Positions 42,740 through 52,677 of a stretch of 64,000 bases of DNA are shown in pieces. Source of the stretch: Candidatus Pseudoruminococcus merdavium (GTDB taxonomy: Bacteria; Bacillota; Clostridia; Oscillospirales; Ruminococcaceae); NCBI GenBank assembly GCA_904419745.1, contig CAJFSS010000015.1, positions 1 through 64,000 of the forward strand, in the 5' to 3' direction. The notes beneath the pieces were generated by a model. It was given only the letters and a program-made list of their open reading frames with translations, was not told where the DNA came from and ran no database searches. The number at the start of each line of letters is the position of its first letter. Positions within the stretch are counted from its first letter, which is position 1. Made by a program: the position numbers and the translations under genes.

Positions 42740-43279
42740 ATGGCAAGGTTATTTGACACCTATAAGCAAGACATTGCCCCGGCGCTTATGAAGAAATTCG
42801 GCTACAAAAGCGTTATGCAGATCCCAAAGCTTGATAAAGTTGTGATTAACGTAGGATGTGGCGAAGCGCGCGATAACGCAAAAGTTATTGATGCAATTAT
42901 GACGGATCTCGCAGCGATCACCGGCCAGAAGCCAATTGTCTGCAAGGCAAAGAAATCCGTTGCAAACTTTAAACTCAGAGAGGGCATGAACATCGGCGCA
43001 AAGGTCACCCTGCGTGCTGACAAGATGTATGAGTTTGTTGACAGACTCTTCAACGTCGCTCTCCCGAGAGTCAGAGACTTCAGAGGAATTAACGCAAACT
43101 CCTTTGACGGCCGTGGCAACTACAACATGGGCCTCAAAGAGCAGCTCATTTTCCCTGAAATTGAGTACGATAAAATCGACAAGGTCCGCGGCATGGACAT
43201 CTGCTTTGTTACCACTGCCCAGACCGACGAGGAAGCCCGCGAGCTGCTTACGCTGATGGGCGCCCCGTTTGCGAAGTAG
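42740..43279 (+). CDS. rplE: 50S ribosomal protein L5
   Basis: 179 residues: [25 protein letters not shown], then [30 protein letters not shown] and [17 protein letters not shown]. It binds 5S rRNA and contacts P-site tRNA. rpsZ starts 11 nt later. Confidence 0.98.
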   Translation: MARLFDTYKQDIAPALMKKFGYKSVMQIPKLDKVVINVGCGEARDNAKVIDAIMTDLAAITGQKPIVCKAKKSVANFKLREGMNIGAKVTLRADKMYEFVDRLFNVALPRVRDFRGINANSFDGRGNYNMGLKEQLIFPEIEYDKIDKVRGMDICFVTTAQTDEEARELLTLMGAPFAK

Positions 43280-43290
43280 GAGGTATTGAA

Positions 43291-43476
43291 GTGGCTAAAA
43301 AGTCAATGATCGCAAAACAGCAGAGAAGCCCGAAATTCTCCACTCGTGCCTACAACAGATGTAAAATCTGCGGCAGACCGCACGCTTATCTTCGCAAGTT
43401 CGGCATCTGCCGTATCTGCTTCAGAGAGCTTGCATACAAAGGCGAGATCCCGGGCGTGAAGAAGTCCAGCTGGTAA
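43291..43476 (+). CDS. rpsZ: 30S ribosomal protein S14, zinc-binding type
   Basis: 61 residues from GTG 43291. Two CxxC pairs (Cys 24/27 and 40/43) in [21 protein letters not shown] make it the zinc (type Z) form rather than the longer zinc-free one, which zinc-starved cells use as a replacement. Confidence 0.97.
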   Translation: MAKKSMIAKQQRSPKFSTRAYNRCKICGRPHAYLRKFGICRICFRELAYKGEIPGVKKSSW

Positions 43477-43498
43477 TTCGAGCAAAGGAGGTAACGGC

Positions 43499-43897
43499 AT
43501 GCAAATTACTGATACAATCGCTGATATGCTGACCCGTATTAGAAATGCAAATGCTGCAAAGCACGACACGGTCGATGTTCCGGCTTCTAATATGAAAAAA
43601 GCAATTGCTCAGATTCTGTTGGATGAAGGCTATATCAAGGGCTTTCAGACCATCGAAGATGGCAAACAGGGTATTATCCGTATCACCTTGAAATACGGAG
43701 AAAATAAAACTCAGATTATCCAAGGCTTGCGCAGAGTTTCCAAACCTGGCTTGCGTATTTACACAAGCTGCGAGGATATGCCGAAGGTTATGAAGGGGCT
43801 TGGTATCGCCATCCTCTCCACTTCCAAAGGCGTTATGACTGACAAGCAGGCCCGCAAGGAAACTGTCGGCGGCGAAGTCCTTGCATTCGTCTGGTAA
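43499..43897 (+). CDS. rpsH: 30S ribosomal protein S8
   Basis: 132 residues: [35 protein letters not shown] and the [21 protein letters not shown] end. It binds the 16S central domain; its E. coli homologue represses the spc genes. AAAGGAGG upstream. Confidence 0.98.
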   Translation: MQITDTIADMLTRIRNANAAKHDTVDVPASNMKKAIAQILLDEGYIKGFQTIEDGKQGIIRITLKYGENKTQIIQGLRRVSKPGLRIYTSCEDMPKVMKGLGIAILSTSKGVMTDKQARKETVGGEVLAFVW

Positions 43898-43912
43898 GGG
43901 AGGGCATCGAAT

Positions 43913-44458
43913 ATGTCACGTATAGGTAGAAAGCCGATTGCGATCCCGACTGGAGTCGATGTCAAGATCGCCGGCAATGTTGTCACAGTCAAAGGCCCGA
44001 AAGGAACCCTGGAATGTGCAACCCATAGAGATATGTCCGTTGCGGTCGAGAACAATGAAATCATTGTTACCCGTCCGTCTGAGGACAAAGAGCACAGATC
44101 CCTGCACGGCCTCACCCGTTCTCTCGTTGCCAACATGGTCGAAGGTGTTACCAACGGCTTCAAAAAAGAGCTTGAGATCAACGGCGTCGGCTACCGTGCA
44201 GCAAAACAGGGCAAAAACCTTGTGATGAACCTCGGCTATTCTCATCAGGTCATTGTACCGGAGATTGACGGCATCACAATTGATGTTCCTGCCCCAAACA
44301 AAATTGTCATTTCCGGTCCCGACAAGCAGAAAGTCGGCCAGTTTGCAGCAGAAGTTCGTGAGAAACGTCCGCCGGAGCCATATAAGGGCAAGGGCATCAA
44401 GTACGTAGACGAAACGATCATCCGCAAAGAGGGTAAAGCCGGTAAGGCCAAGAAGTAA
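43913..44458 (+). CDS. rplF: 50S ribosomal protein L6
   Basis: 181 residues: [30 protein letters not shown], two repeated domains, and [20 protein letters not shown]. It lies near the factor-binding site. Confidence 0.98.
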   Translation: MSRIGRKPIAIPTGVDVKIAGNVVTVKGPKGTLECATHRDMSVAVENNEIIVTRPSEDKEHRSLHGLTRSLVANMVEGVTNGFKKELEINGVGYRAAKQGKNLVMNLGYSHQVIVPEIDGITIDVPAPNKIVISGPDKQKVGQFAAEVREKRPPEPYKGKGIKYVDETIIRKEGKAGKAKK

Positions 44459-44477
44459 TTAAAGGAGTGAACTGACA

Positions 44478-44837
44478 ATGGTGAAAAAGCCTGACAGCAA
44501 CAAGCAGAGGCTTTTAAGACACGCAAGAGTCCGTGCGAAAATCAGCGGTACTGCTGAGCGTCCACGCCTGAATGTATTCCGCTCCAGCAAGCATATTTAC
44601 GCGCAGCTTATTGACGACGTAAACGGCGTAACCCTCGCAGCGGCTTCCACCATGGATAAAGCGTTTGAGGGTAACGGCGGCAACAAAGAAGCTGCCCGTA
44701 AAGTCGGCCAGATGATTGCACAGAAAGCCCTGGAAAAAGGGATTTCCGATGTTGTTTTTGACCGCGGCGGATATGTCTATCATGGCCGCGTCAAAGAGCT
44801 GGCAGAAGGTGCTCGTGAGAGTGGCCTCAAATTCTAA
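44478..44837 (+). CDS. rplR: 50S ribosomal protein L18
   Basis: 119 residues: [37 protein letters not shown] and [30 protein letters not shown] end. It binds 5S rRNA with L5. Confidence 0.97.
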   Translation: MVKKPDSNKQRLLRHARVRAKISGTAERPRLNVFRSSKHIYAQLIDDVNGVTLAAASTMDKAFEGNGGNKEAARKVGQMIAQKALEKGISDVVFDRGGYVYHGRVKELAEGARESGLKF

Positions 44838-44854
44838 GAGGAGGAGGGAATACT

Positions 44855-45355
44855 TTGGCTCGAATTGATGCATCTACACTCGATCTTACCGAAAGAGTCG
44901 TATCGATTAACCGTGTATCGAAAACCGTAAAAGGTGGCCGTATTTTTAAATTTGCTGCTCTCGTCGTTGTCGGCGATGGCAATGGCATTGTAGGTTACGG
45001 TCTTGGGAAAGCTTCCGAGGTCCCTGAGGCAATCCGCAAAGGGATTGAGGATGCAAAGAAGAACCTGATTAAGGTTTCTCTGAAGGGAACCACAATCCCT
45101 CATGAAGTGATCGGCGCATTTGGCGCTGGCCGTGTTCTCCTGAAACCGGCTGCACAGGGTACTGGTGTTATCGCCGGCGGCGCTGTCCGTGCTGTTCTGG
45201 AGACGGTAGGTATTAAAGATATTAGAACCAAATGCCTTCGTTCCAATAACCCCTGTAATGTAGTAAGCGCTACTATTGCAGGCCTTGCATCCCTGAGAGA
45301 TGCAGAGCAGGTTGCTGCTATGCGTGGTAAATCTGCGCAGGAAATTATCGGTTAA
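44855..45355 (+). CDS. rpsE: 30S ribosomal protein S5
   Basis: 166 residues from TTG 44855 (GAGGAGG upstream): [39 protein letters not shown] and [19 protein letters not shown]. It guards decoding accuracy near the mRNA entry. Confidence 0.97.
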   Translation: MARIDASTLDLTERVVSINRVSKTVKGGRIFKFAALVVVGDGNGIVGYGLGKASEVPEAIRKGIEDAKKNLIKVSLKGTTIPHEVIGAFGAGRVLLKPAAQGTGVIAGGAVRAVLETVGIKDIRTKCLRSNNPCNVVSATIAGLASLRDAEQVAAMRGKSAQEIIG

Positions 45356-45371
45356 GAGGAGGAGAAACGCT

Positions 45372-45551
45372 ATGGCACAGCTCAAAATCAAGCTCGTAAA
45401 GAGCCTTGTGGGCAGAAAAGACGACCAGATTGCGACCGCTCATTCCCTCGGACTGCACAAAATCGGTGCTGTTACCGTACAGCCGGATAATGACGCTACC
45501 AAGGGCAAGGTCGCTAAGATCTCCCACCTGATCGAAGTAACAGAAGAATAA
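45372..45551 (+). CDS. rpmD: 50S ribosomal protein L30
   Basis: 59 residues from ATG 45372 (GAGGAGG upstream): LKIKLVKSLVGRKDDQIATAHSLGLHKIGAVTV, the usual L30. The frame is open further upstream inside rpsE, without a start site. Confidence 0.96.
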   Translation: MAQLKIKLVKSLVGRKDDQIATAHSLGLHKIGAVTVQPDNDATKGKVAKISHLIEVTEE

Positions 45552-45566
45552 ATCTTCTGGTCGCGT

Positions 45567-45596
45567 TTGACGTGAATTTATGTTTTAAACTATATT
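45567..45596 (+). promoter_or_regulatory. Possible internal promoter before rplO-secY
   Basis: TTGACG (45567-45572), 18-bp spacer and TATATT (45591-45596) in the 82-nt gap between rpmD and rplO, one of the larger gaps in the operon. Confidence 0.5.
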
Positions 45597-45633
45597 CGCT
45601 CAGACAACACACTGGGCAAGGAGGTGCGAACAC

Positions 45634-46074
45634 ATGAAACTGCATGAGCTTTCCCCGGCACCGGGTTCCAATACGAAAGCGTTCCGCAAAGGAAGAGGAA
45701 ATGGTTCCGGAAGCGGAAAAACCGCTGGTAAAGGCCACAAGGGCCAGAATGCACGTTCCGGCGGCGGAGTAAGACCGGGATTTGAAGGCGGCCAGATGCC
45801 GCTTCAGAGACGTATTCCGAAGAGAGGCTTTAACAATATCTTCGCTACAAGATATACTGCAATCAATGTCAGTGCCCTCAACAAATTTGAGGATGGCGCT
45901 GTTGTTGATACCAATGCATTGATGGAAGCAGGTCTTGTTAAAAAGGCACTTGACGGCGTTAAAATCCTTGGCAACGGCGAGCTGACCAAGAAGCTGACCG
46001 TAAAAGTCGCTGCTTACTCTGCATCTGCAAAGCAGAAAATCGAGGAGGCAGGTGGAAAGGCCGAGGTGATGTAA
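45634..46074 (+). CDS. rplO: 50S ribosomal protein L15
   Basis: 146 residues: [38 protein letters not shown] with the Gly/Lys-rich extension, then [19 protein letters not shown] late 50S assembly protein. AAGGAGG upstream. Confidence 0.97.
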   Translation: MKLHELSPAPGSNTKAFRKGRGNGSGSGKTAGKGHKGQNARSGGGVRPGFEGGQMPLQRRIPKRGFNNIFATRYTAINVSALNKFEDGAVVDTNALMEAGLVKKALDGVKILGNGELTKKLTVKVAAYSASAKQKIEEAGGKAEVM

Positions 46075-46075
46075 G

Positions 46076-47371
46076 GTGTTTGAGACATTCAGAAACGCCT
46101 GGAAAGTCCCTGACCTTCGGAAAAAGCTGCTTTACACTCTGTTAATCGTTTTGATTTTCAGAGTGGGGGCCGCTATCCCTGTCCCCTATCTTGATGCAAG
46201 CGTAATGAATTCGCTCATGTCTCAATCTGGCAGCCTGCTTGGGTATGTGGATATGCTTACTGGTGGTGCTTTTTCAAGAGCAACCCTGTTTGCACTGTCT
46301 GTCACCCCCTACATTACTGCTACGATTGTCATGCAGCTGTTGACAATTGCCATCCCCGCGTTGGACCGGCTTTCCAAAGAAGGGGAAGAGGGAAGAAAAC
46401 GGATTGCGAAAATCACTCGTTGGGTCACCATTCTTTTAGCGTTGATTCAGGCGGTTGCCTATTACTTTATGTTTAAAAATTATGGCGCTGTCAAATATAC
46501 GAGTGGGTTCTCCGGAATTTTTGCTGCAATTGTTATTATCCTGGCCTTTACTGCGGGCGCAGGACTGGTTGTTTGGATTGGCGAACAGATTAATGAAAAA
46601 GGAATCGGAAATGGTATTTCCATTCTCCTGTTTGCAGGTATTATCTCCCGTTTTCCGGTTACAGTTGGAAAATTGGCAGCATTGCTCCAACTTGGCGGCC
46701 AGGGTGAAACGCAGTACTTCTTTATTGTCCCGTTAATTGCTGTCCTCTTCATTGCTTTGATTGCGTTTATCGTAATTATGACGAATGCGGAACGCCGGAT
46801 TCCGGTACAGTACGCAAAGCGTGTAGTGGGACGCAAAATGTATGGTGGACAGAGTTCCCATATCCCGGTTAAGGTCAACATGTCCGGAGTTATGCCGATC
46901 ATTTTTGCAAGCTCCCTGCTTGCAATCCCCAGCACTATTGTTGGGTTCGTTGATCCGGATAAATCCTCCTGGCTTGGCAAATTCTTTGGTGCATTTAATT
47001 ACAATACCGTTTGGTATGCGCTGATTTATTTTGTCCTGATTATCGGGTTTAACTATTTCTATGTTGCAATCCAGTATAATCCGCTGGAAATTGCAAATAA
47101 CCTGCGCAAAAACAGTGGTACGATTCCGGGAATTCGTCCTGGAAAACCGACCTCTGAGTTTATTGGAAAAATTATTTCCAAAGTGACGCTTGTTGGCGCT
47201 CTCTTCCTGGCTGTTGTAGCAATCCTTCCGATTGCGGTCAGCGGTATTACAGGAGTGGATATTGCACTTGGCGGTACTTCCATTATCATCGTGGTCGGTG
47301 TTGCCCTGGATACTGCACGCCAGCTCGAAACCCAGATGATGTCCCGCCATTACAGAGGGTTTTTGGAATAA
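46076..47371 (+). CDS. secY: Preprotein translocase channel SecY
   Basis: 431 residues with ten hydrophobic helices. The start [21 protein letters not shown], the plug region after it, [22 protein letters not shown] and the cytosolic loop [24 protein letters not shown] are typical. It forms the membrane pore for Sec secretion and insertion. GTG 46076 lies 1 nt after the rplO stop, so it is tightly coupled. Confidence 0.98.
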   Translation: MFETFRNAWKVPDLRKKLLYTLLIVLIFRVGAAIPVPYLDASVMNSLMSQSGSLLGYVDMLTGGAFSRATLFALSVTPYITATIVMQLLTIAIPALDRLSKEGEEGRKRIAKITRWVTILLALIQAVAYYFMFKNYGAVKYTSGFSGIFAAIVIILAFTAGAGLVVWIGEQINEKGIGNGISILLFAGIISRFPVTVGKLAALLQLGGQGETQYFFIVPLIAVLFIALIAFIVIMTNAERRIPVQYAKRVVGRKMYGGQSSHIPVKVNMSGVMPIIFASSLLAIPSTIVGFVDPDKSSWLGKFFGAFNYNTVWYALIYFVLIIGFNYFYVAIQYNPLEIANNLRKNSGTIPGIRPGKPTSEFIGKIISKVTLVGALFLAVVAILPIAVSGITGVDIALGGTSIIIVVGVALDTARQLETQMMSRHYRGFLE

Positions 47372-47442
47372 GCAACCGTAGAAGGGTAATTTGTTATCCT
47401 TTGAATGACGCAGGAATTACCTGCGAGGAGGAGAGAACGCAT

Positions 47443-48075
47443 ATGAAACTCATACTTCTCGGAGCGCCTGGTGCTGGAAAAGGTACGCAGGCGGAGGTCA
47501 TTTGTGACCACTTGCATATCCCATCCGTTTCAACAGGAAACCTGCTGAGAGAGGCGGTAAAAAAACAGACGGAATACGGTGTAAAAGCAAAGTCCTTTAT
47601 GGACAGCGGGAAACTGGTTCCGGATGAAATTGTCCTCGCTCTTCTCAAAGAGCGCATTGCGCAGGATGACTGTAAAAACGGATTTATCCTCGACGGATTC
47701 CCAAGGACAGTTGCACAGGCTCAGACGCTTGAAGAAATGGGCGTTGCTGTGGATGCGGTCATTGATATTGAGGTTCCGGATGAGGCAATTACTCAAAGAA
47801 TGTCCGGCAGACGCGTCTGCGAGGCATGCGGCGCATCCTATCACATTGTTTCCAAACCAACCAAGGTGGAGGGCGTATGTGACCGGTGCGGCGGAAAGCT
47901 CGTTATCCGCAAGGATGACCAGCCAGAGACAGTCAAGGATCGTCTGAATGTTTACCACAATCAGACAGAGCCTTTGATTGAATATTATCAAAAGAGCGGT
48001 AAGCTCAAGGTTGTTGATGGGCAAGGAGACGTCGGCGAAGTTGCGGCGAGAACCCTTGCGGCGCTGGAGGCGTAA
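47443..48075 (+). CDS. adk: Adenylate kinase with zinc-binding lid
   Basis: 210 residues from ATG 47443 (GAGGAGG upstream). P-loop [32 protein letters not shown]. The lid carries CEACGASYH and CDRCGGKL, four cysteines that bind zinc in Gram-positive adenylate kinases. It converts AMP and ATP to two ADP. It lies between secY and map, as in other Firmicutes. Confidence 0.98.
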   Translation: MKLILLGAPGAGKGTQAEVICDHLHIPSVSTGNLLREAVKKQTEYGVKAKSFMDSGKLVPDEIVLALLKERIAQDDCKNGFILDGFPRTVAQAQTLEEMGVAVDAVIDIEVPDEAITQRMSGRRVCEACGASYHIVSKPTKVEGVCDRCGGKLVIRKDDQPETVKDRLNVYHNQTEPLIEYYQKSGKLKVVDGQGDVGEVAARTLAALEA

Positions 48076-48077
48076 TC

Positions 48078-48827
48078 ATGATTGTACTTAAAACGAAACA
48101 TGAGTTGGAGGTCATGCGTGATGCATGCAGGATTTCTGCTCAGGCGTTGCAGTACGCAGGAGAACTGGTAAAACCCGGACTCACGACTGGGGAGCTCGAT
48201 CTCAAGATAGAGCACTTTATCCGTTCCCAAGGCGCGGTTCCATCATTCAAAGGATACGGCGGCTTTTCTGGTTCCGCCTGTCTTTCCATTAACAACGAAA
48301 TCATCCACGGCATCCCAAGTCCTCATCGGATGATCCACGAAGGGGATATCGTCAGCGTCGACGTTGGTGCGTTTTATAACGGTTACCACGGCGACAATGC
48401 CGCGACCTTCCCGGCAGGGAGAGTCTCTGAGGAAGCACAGGCGCTGATGGATGCGACAAAGCAAAGCCTTTATGAAGGTATCCGGCAGGCAATACCGGGC
48501 AACCGTATCGGCGATATTGGGCATGCCGTCCAGGAATACGTCGAAGCACGGGGATTTTCTGTGGTCCGGGAATATGTCGGGCATGGTGTGGGCAAAGAAC
48601 TGCATGAATCTCCGGAGGTCCCAAATTTCGGGCAGCCGGGAAGAGGCGTCCGGTTAGCGGCTGGCATGGTCATTGCGATTGAACCGATGATCAATGCAGG
48701 ACGTCGGCAGGTAAAACAGATGCCGGACGGCTGGACTGTTGTAACAGCAGATGGCAGCCTTTCCGCACATTTTGAACACACGATTGCCATTACAGACAAT
48801 GGGCCCGTTATTCTGACACAAGCGTAG
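48078..48827 (+). CDS. map: Methionine aminopeptidase, type I
   Basis: 249 residues: GGFSGSACLSINNEIIHGIPS, SVDVGAFYNGYHGDNAATF (metal Asp residues), VGHGVGKELHESPEVPNFG (metal His), AIEPMINAG and the final SAHFEHTIAIT (Glu). It removes N-terminal Met from new proteins. 2 nt after adk. Confidence 0.97.
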   Translation: MIVLKTKHELEVMRDACRISAQALQYAGELVKPGLTTGELDLKIEHFIRSQGAVPSFKGYGGFSGSACLSINNEIIHGIPSPHRMIHEGDIVSVDVGAFYNGYHGDNAATFPAGRVSEEAQALMDATKQSLYEGIRQAIPGNRIGDIGHAVQEYVEARGFSVVREYVGHGVGKELHESPEVPNFGQPGRGVRLAAGMVIAIEPMINAGRRQVKQMPDGWTVVTADGSLSAHFEHTIAITDNGPVILTQA

Positions 48828-48839
48828 CGGAGGTGCCTG

Positions 48840-49106
48840 ATGGAGCTTTCCAGGGGACAAATCGTAAAATCGCTTTCAGGGCGGGATAAAGATCGTTATT
48901 TCGTGATACTCGACATAGAGGACGGGTATGTCTGGCTGGCAGATGGCAAAGTGCGAAAGTTGGAACACCCAAAACGCAAAAAAACCAAGCACATCCAGAT
49001 AACGAAAACGGTTATCCATTTTCAGCCGAACCTTACAGATAAACAACTGCGGAAAATGCTCCACGCCTACAATTATCCGGAGCAACCGGCAGCAGCGAGG
49101 AGGTAA
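48840..49106 (+). CDS. KOW-domain RNA-binding protein (L14e-like)
   Basis: 88 residues. KOW-like start [43 protein letters not shown] and a lysine-rich middle. Proteins of this type sit between map and infA in many Clostridia and resemble the archaeal/eukaryal L14e fold. Its role is unknown; ribosome or RNA binding is a reasonable guess from context. Confidence 0.85.
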   Translation: MELSRGQIVKSLSGRDKDRYFVILDIEDGYVWLADGKVRKLEHPKRKKTKHIQITKTVIHFQPNLTDKQLRKMLHAYNYPEQPAAARR

Positions 49107-49111
49107 TTTGC

Positions 49112-49330
49112 TTGTCAAAAGAAGATGTCATTGAAATTGAAGGCACCGTTTTGGAGGCTCTGCCAAATGCAATGTTCCAGGTAGAACTCGCAAACGGCCA
49201 TAAAATCCTAGCCCATATTTCCGGGAAGCTTAGGATGAATTACATCCGTATTCTTCCGGGTGATAAAGTGACGGTCGAGATGTCGCCCTACGACCTGAGC
49301 AAAGGGCGCATTACATGGCGTTCAAAATAG
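49112..49330 (+). CDS. infA: Translation initiation factor IF-1
   Basis: 72 residues from TTG 49112 (GAGGAGG upstream): [61 protein letters not shown] in order, the S1-like OB fold. It occupies the A site during initiation. Confidence 0.98.
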   Translation: MSKEDVIEIEGTVLEALPNAMFQVELANGHKILAHISGKLRMNYIRILPGDKVTVEMSPYDLSKGRITWRSK

Positions 49331-49363
49331 CCCGACCGGGCCTTTTCAAGGAGGTATTTTCAC

Positions 49364-49477
49364 ATGAAAGTCAGACCTTCCGTTAAGCCCATCTGCGAAA
49401 AATGCAAAGTGATTAAGCGCAAGGGCCGCGTAATGGTAATTTGCCAGAACCCGAAGCACAAACAGCGCCAGGGTTAA
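49364..49477 (+). CDS. rpmJ: 50S ribosomal protein L36, zinc type
   Basis: 37 residues: [20 protein letters not shown] then [17 protein letters not shown], with the three Cys and one His that bind zinc in the C+ form. AAGGAGG lies 9 nt upstream. It is too short for most gene-length cut-offs. Confidence 0.97.
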   Translation: MKVRPSVKPICEKCKVIKRKGRVMVICQNPKHKQRQG

Positions 49478-49511
49478 TGTAAAATCCGATACAATGGAGG
49501 TGCAACTGTAA

Positions 49512-49880
49512 ATGGCACGTATCGCTGGTGTTGACTTGCCAAGAGAAAAGCGAGTCGAAATTGGCCTTACCTATATTTTTGGGATTGGCCGCAAATCTGC
49601 TGACGATATTCTCGCAGCAACCGGTGTAAATCCGGATACCAGAGTCAAAGACCTTTCCGAGGACGATGTCTCCAAACTGCGTGACTATATCGACAAGAAC
49701 TACATTGTTGAAGGCGATCTTCGCCGGAATGTGGGACTTGATATTAAAAGACTGATTGAGATTGGCTGCTATCGTGGTATCCGCCACCGCAAGGGCCTTC
49801 CTGTCAGGGGACAGCGTTCTAAAACGAATGCGCGTACCCGTAAGGGCCCGAAAAAGACAATCGCCAATAAGAAGAAGTAA
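49512..49880 (+). CDS. rpsM: 30S ribosomal protein S13
   Basis: 122 residues: [29 protein letters not shown] (helix-two-turn-helix part) and [25 protein letters not shown]. It bridges to the 50S and contacts P-site tRNA. Confidence 0.98.
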   Translation: MARIAGVDLPREKRVEIGLTYIFGIGRKSADDILAATGVNPDTRVKDLSEDDVSKLRDYIDKNYIVEGDLRRNVGLDIKRLIEIGCYRGIRHRKGLPVRGQRSKTNARTRKGPKKTIANKKK

Positions 49881-49899
49881 TTAGGGAGGGAAACGAGAG

Positions 49900-50301
49900 A
49901 TGGCAAAAGCACAACCGAAGAAGGCCACAACTCGCCGCCGCCGCGAGCGCAAAAATGTTGAGCGTGGCGCCGCCCATATCCAGTCTACTTTCAACAATAC
50001 GATCGTTACGATCACAGATACACAGGGCAATGCCCTTTCTTGGGCAAGTTCCGGTGGCCTCGGTTTCAGAGGCTCCAGAAAATCCACTCCGTTCGCAGCA
50101 CAAACCGCTGCGGAAGTTGCCGCAAAAGCAGCAATGGAGCACGGCCTGAAATCTGTTGAAGTATATGTTAAGGGACCGGGTGCTGGACGTGAGGCTGCGA
50201 TCCGTGCATTGCAGGGCGCAGGACTTGAAGTTAGCATGATTAAAGATGTTACTCCGATCCCGCACAATGGCTGCCGCCCGCCGAAAAGAAGACGCGTGTA
50301 A
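49900..50301 (+). CDS. rpsK: 30S ribosomal protein S11
   Basis: 133 residues: a basic N-terminus, [50 protein letters not shown] core, and [18 protein letters not shown]. It lines the mRNA channel near the E site. Confidence 0.98.
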   Translation: MAKAQPKKATTRRRRERKNVERGAAHIQSTFNNTIVTITDTQGNALSWASSGGLGFRGSRKSTPFAAQTAAEVAAKAAMEHGLKSVEVYVKGPGAGREAAIRALQGAGLEVSMIKDVTPIPHNGCRPPKRRRV

Positions 50302-50319
50302 GAATAGGAGGAAACGTAA

Positions 50320-50922
50320 ATGGCTAAAAATATGCAGCCCATCGCTAAGCGTTGCCGCGCGCTGGGTATTTCTCCTTCCGTAATGGGATACGCCAAGAAG
50401 GAGAGCAACCGCAATCCTGGCGGTCAGATGCGCAGAAAAAAGAGCGAATATGCCCTCCAGCTCAATGAAAAGCAAAAGGTTAAATTCGTATACGGTGTCA
50501 TGGAGAAACAGTTCCATGGCTATTTTGAAATGGCTACCCGCCAGGAAGGACAGCCTGGTGAAAACCTGCTCCGTATCCTGGAAAGCAGGCTGGACAATGT
50601 TGTTTACCGTCTTGGCTTTGCAATGACCCGCCGCGAGGCCCGTCAGCTTGTCAACCATGGCCACTTCACTGTCAACGGCAGACGTGTTAACATCCCGTCT
50701 TATCTTGTCAAGGCCGGGGACGTTGTCGAGGTCTGTGAGAAGAGCCGTGCTTCTGAAAAATTCAAACGCCTGACCGGTGAAGACGCACCTGTTGTGCTTC
50801 TTCCGCAGTGGCTCGAGCGCGAGAAGAATTCTCTGAAGGGTACCGTCGTAAGAATGCCTGTCCGTGAAGATATTGATTTCCCGATCGAGGAACACTTGAT
50901 TGTCGAGTTGTATTCTAAATAA
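50320..50922 (+). CDS. rpsD: 30S ribosomal protein S4
   Basis: 200 residues: the [40 protein letters not shown] segment, the S4 RNA-binding domain [33 protein letters not shown], and [20 protein letters not shown]. No zinc cysteines in the N-terminal part. It is a primary 16S binder and often a translational repressor. Confidence 0.98.
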   Translation: MAKNMQPIAKRCRALGISPSVMGYAKKESNRNPGGQMRRKKSEYALQLNEKQKVKFVYGVMEKQFHGYFEMATRQEGQPGENLLRILESRLDNVVYRLGFAMTRREARQLVNHGHFTVNGRRVNIPSYLVKAGDVVEVCEKSRASEKFKRLTGEDAPVVLLPQWLEREKNSLKGTVVRMPVREDIDFPIEEHLIVELYSK

Positions 50923-51015
50923 CGGGGCGGTCTGATTGGAGACGTCTGTTATTTTTCTGCTGGGAAACGCGAATCATCAAATGCAGGGAAACCTGTAAAA
51001 CAGGAGGGTTACAGA

Positions 51016-51966
51016 ATGATAGAAATTGAAAAGCCAAGAATTGAGACGGCTGATATGAAGTCGGACGGCACCTACGGCAAATTTATCGTAGAGCCGTTAG
51101 AGCGCGGTTTTGGTACTACGCTTGGCAACAGTCTGCGGCGCGTCTTACTCTCCTCGCTTCCTGGTGTTGCGGTCACATCGGTCAAAATCGATGGGATCCA
51201 GCACGAGTTTTCGACAATTCCGGGCGTCAAAGAAGATGTGACGGAGATTATCCTGAACATCAAAGGCTTGACAGCAAAGATATTTGGCGACTGTCCCAAG
51301 ACTGTTTATATCGAAGCTGAAGGCGAATGCGAAGTAACCGCTGCGAGCATCAAAGCGGACTCGGAAGTCGAGATCCTTGATCCGAACATGCACATTGCAA
51401 CTCTCGGTACGGGAGCGAAGCTGTACATGGAAATCACCCTTGATAGGGGGCGCGGATACGTTCCCGCGGAACGCAACAAACAAAACCTTCAGACAACAAT
51501 CGGCGTAATTCCGGTAGACAGTATCTATACGCCGGTCCTCAAAGTCAATTACACGGTGGAAAATACCCGTGTCGGCCAGATTACCGACTACGACAAGCTG
51601 ACCCTCGAGGTATGGACAGATGGTACGATTTCCGCAAAGGAAGCCGTATCTCTGGGCGCCAAGGTCCTCACTGAACACCTCAACCTGTTTGTGGATCTTT
51701 CAGATGAGCCTTACTTTACCGAAATCATGGTGGAAAAAGATGATAACGGCAAAGATAAAGTCCTTGAGATGACCATTGAGGAGCTTGACTTATCCGTGCG
51801 CTCGTTCAACTGTTTGAAACGCGCCGGAATCAACACAGTACAGGATTTGATTAACAAGTCCGAAGAGGATATGATGAAGGTTCGCAACCTTGGAAGGAAA
51901 TCCCTGGAAGAGGTTGTCAACAAACTCAATTCCCTTGGTTTTAACCTTAGCAAAGATGACGAATAA
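51016..51966 (+). CDS. rpoA: RNA polymerase subunit alpha
   Basis: 316 residues: [40 protein letters not shown] (dimer domain), then a linker and the C-terminal domain [46 protein letters not shown], which touches UP elements and activators. A 93-nt gap separates it from rpsD. GGAGG upstream. Confidence 0.98.
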   Translation: MIEIEKPRIETADMKSDGTYGKFIVEPLERGFGTTLGNSLRRVLLSSLPGVAVTSVKIDGIQHEFSTIPGVKEDVTEIILNIKGLTAKIFGDCPKTVYIEAEGECEVTAASIKADSEVEILDPNMHIATLGTGAKLYMEITLDRGRGYVPAERNKQNLQTTIGVIPVDSIYTPVLKVNYTVENTRVGQITDYDKLTLEVWTDGTISAKEAVSLGAKVLTEHLNLFVDLSDEPYFTEIMVEKDDNGKDKVLEMTIEELDLSVRSFNCLKRAGINTVQDLINKSEEDMMKVRNLGRKSLEEVVNKLNSLGFNLSKDDE

Positions 51967-51998
51967 AAGACTTCTAACAAGGTAAGGAGTGAATTTCG

Positions 51999-52340
51999 AT
52001 GCCAGGCACCAGAAAACTCGGCAGAACTTCCGACCACAGGAAGGCTATGCTCCGGGCAATGGTTACTTTCCTGATCGAAAAAGGAAAGATTGAAACAACC
52101 GTGACGAGAGCGAAAGAAGTTCGCAGTGTCGCTGAGAAGATGATCACATTGGCGAAACAGAATAATCTCCACTCCAAGCGTCAGGTCTATTCCTTCATTA
52201 CAAAGGAAGCAGTGGCAAAGAAACTGTTTGATGAGGTAGCACCGAAGTATGCTGATACAAACGGCGGCTATACCCGTATCATCAAAACTGGACCGCGCCG
52301 CGGTGACGCAGCTGAGATGGCTATTATCGAACTGATCTAA
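51999..52340 (+). CDS. rplQ: 50S ribosomal protein L17
   Basis: 113 residues: [38 protein letters not shown] and [25 protein letters not shown]. Last gene of the operon; a strong terminator follows. Confidence 0.98.
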   Translation: MPGTRKLGRTSDHRKAMLRAMVTFLIEKGKIETTVTRAKEVRSVAEKMITLAKQNNLHSKRQVYSFITKEAVAKKLFDEVAPKYADTNGGYTRIIKTGPRRGDAAEMAIIELI

Positions 52341-52356
52341 CAACGGATTTTTCCGT

Positions 52357-52392
52357 AAAAAACCCCTCCCCGATTACCGGGGAGGGGTTTTT
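52357..52392 (+). terminator. Terminator of the S10-spc-alpha operon
   Basis: CCCCTCCCC / GGGGAGGGG flanked by A and T runs, with a 7-nt loop; a strong intrinsic terminator. Confidence 0.96.
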
Positions 52393-52508
52393 GTTCTATC
52401 CTGATTTTGTTTTTCTGGAGACAGTCCTTGGGAGAAGGTACCTGTCACTCTGCCACAGCAGGTGGAAAACTGTGGTGTTCAGGGAAAGAGAATATATAGG
52501 CAAACCCT

Positions 52509-52537
52509 TTGCGTTTAGTTGTATTTTTGTATACATT
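52509..52537 (+). promoter_or_regulatory. Candidate promoter for glnN
   Basis: TTGCGT (52509-52514), 17-bp spacer, TACATT (52532-52537). The remainder of 52393-52677 has a hairpin CCACAG / CTGTGG near 52453-52475, upstream of this promoter, and no recognisable glutamine riboswitch. Confidence 0.4.
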
Positions 52538-52677
52538 GGAGAAAGTGCGCGGAAGATGGTATCCAAGTATTGAACCGCCAGGCCCTAAATGATAAAATAC
52601 GGACAGGAATTTGCGAAAAATGCAGATTTTTGGCAGAAAGAAACACAAAAGCCAACTTAAAAATCGGAGGAGTAAAT

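Noticed and set aside
52393..52677. Glutamine riboswitch or ANTAR-target hairpins before glnN
   Set aside because: A CCACAG / CTGTGG hairpin exists, but I could not find the conserved bases of either element.
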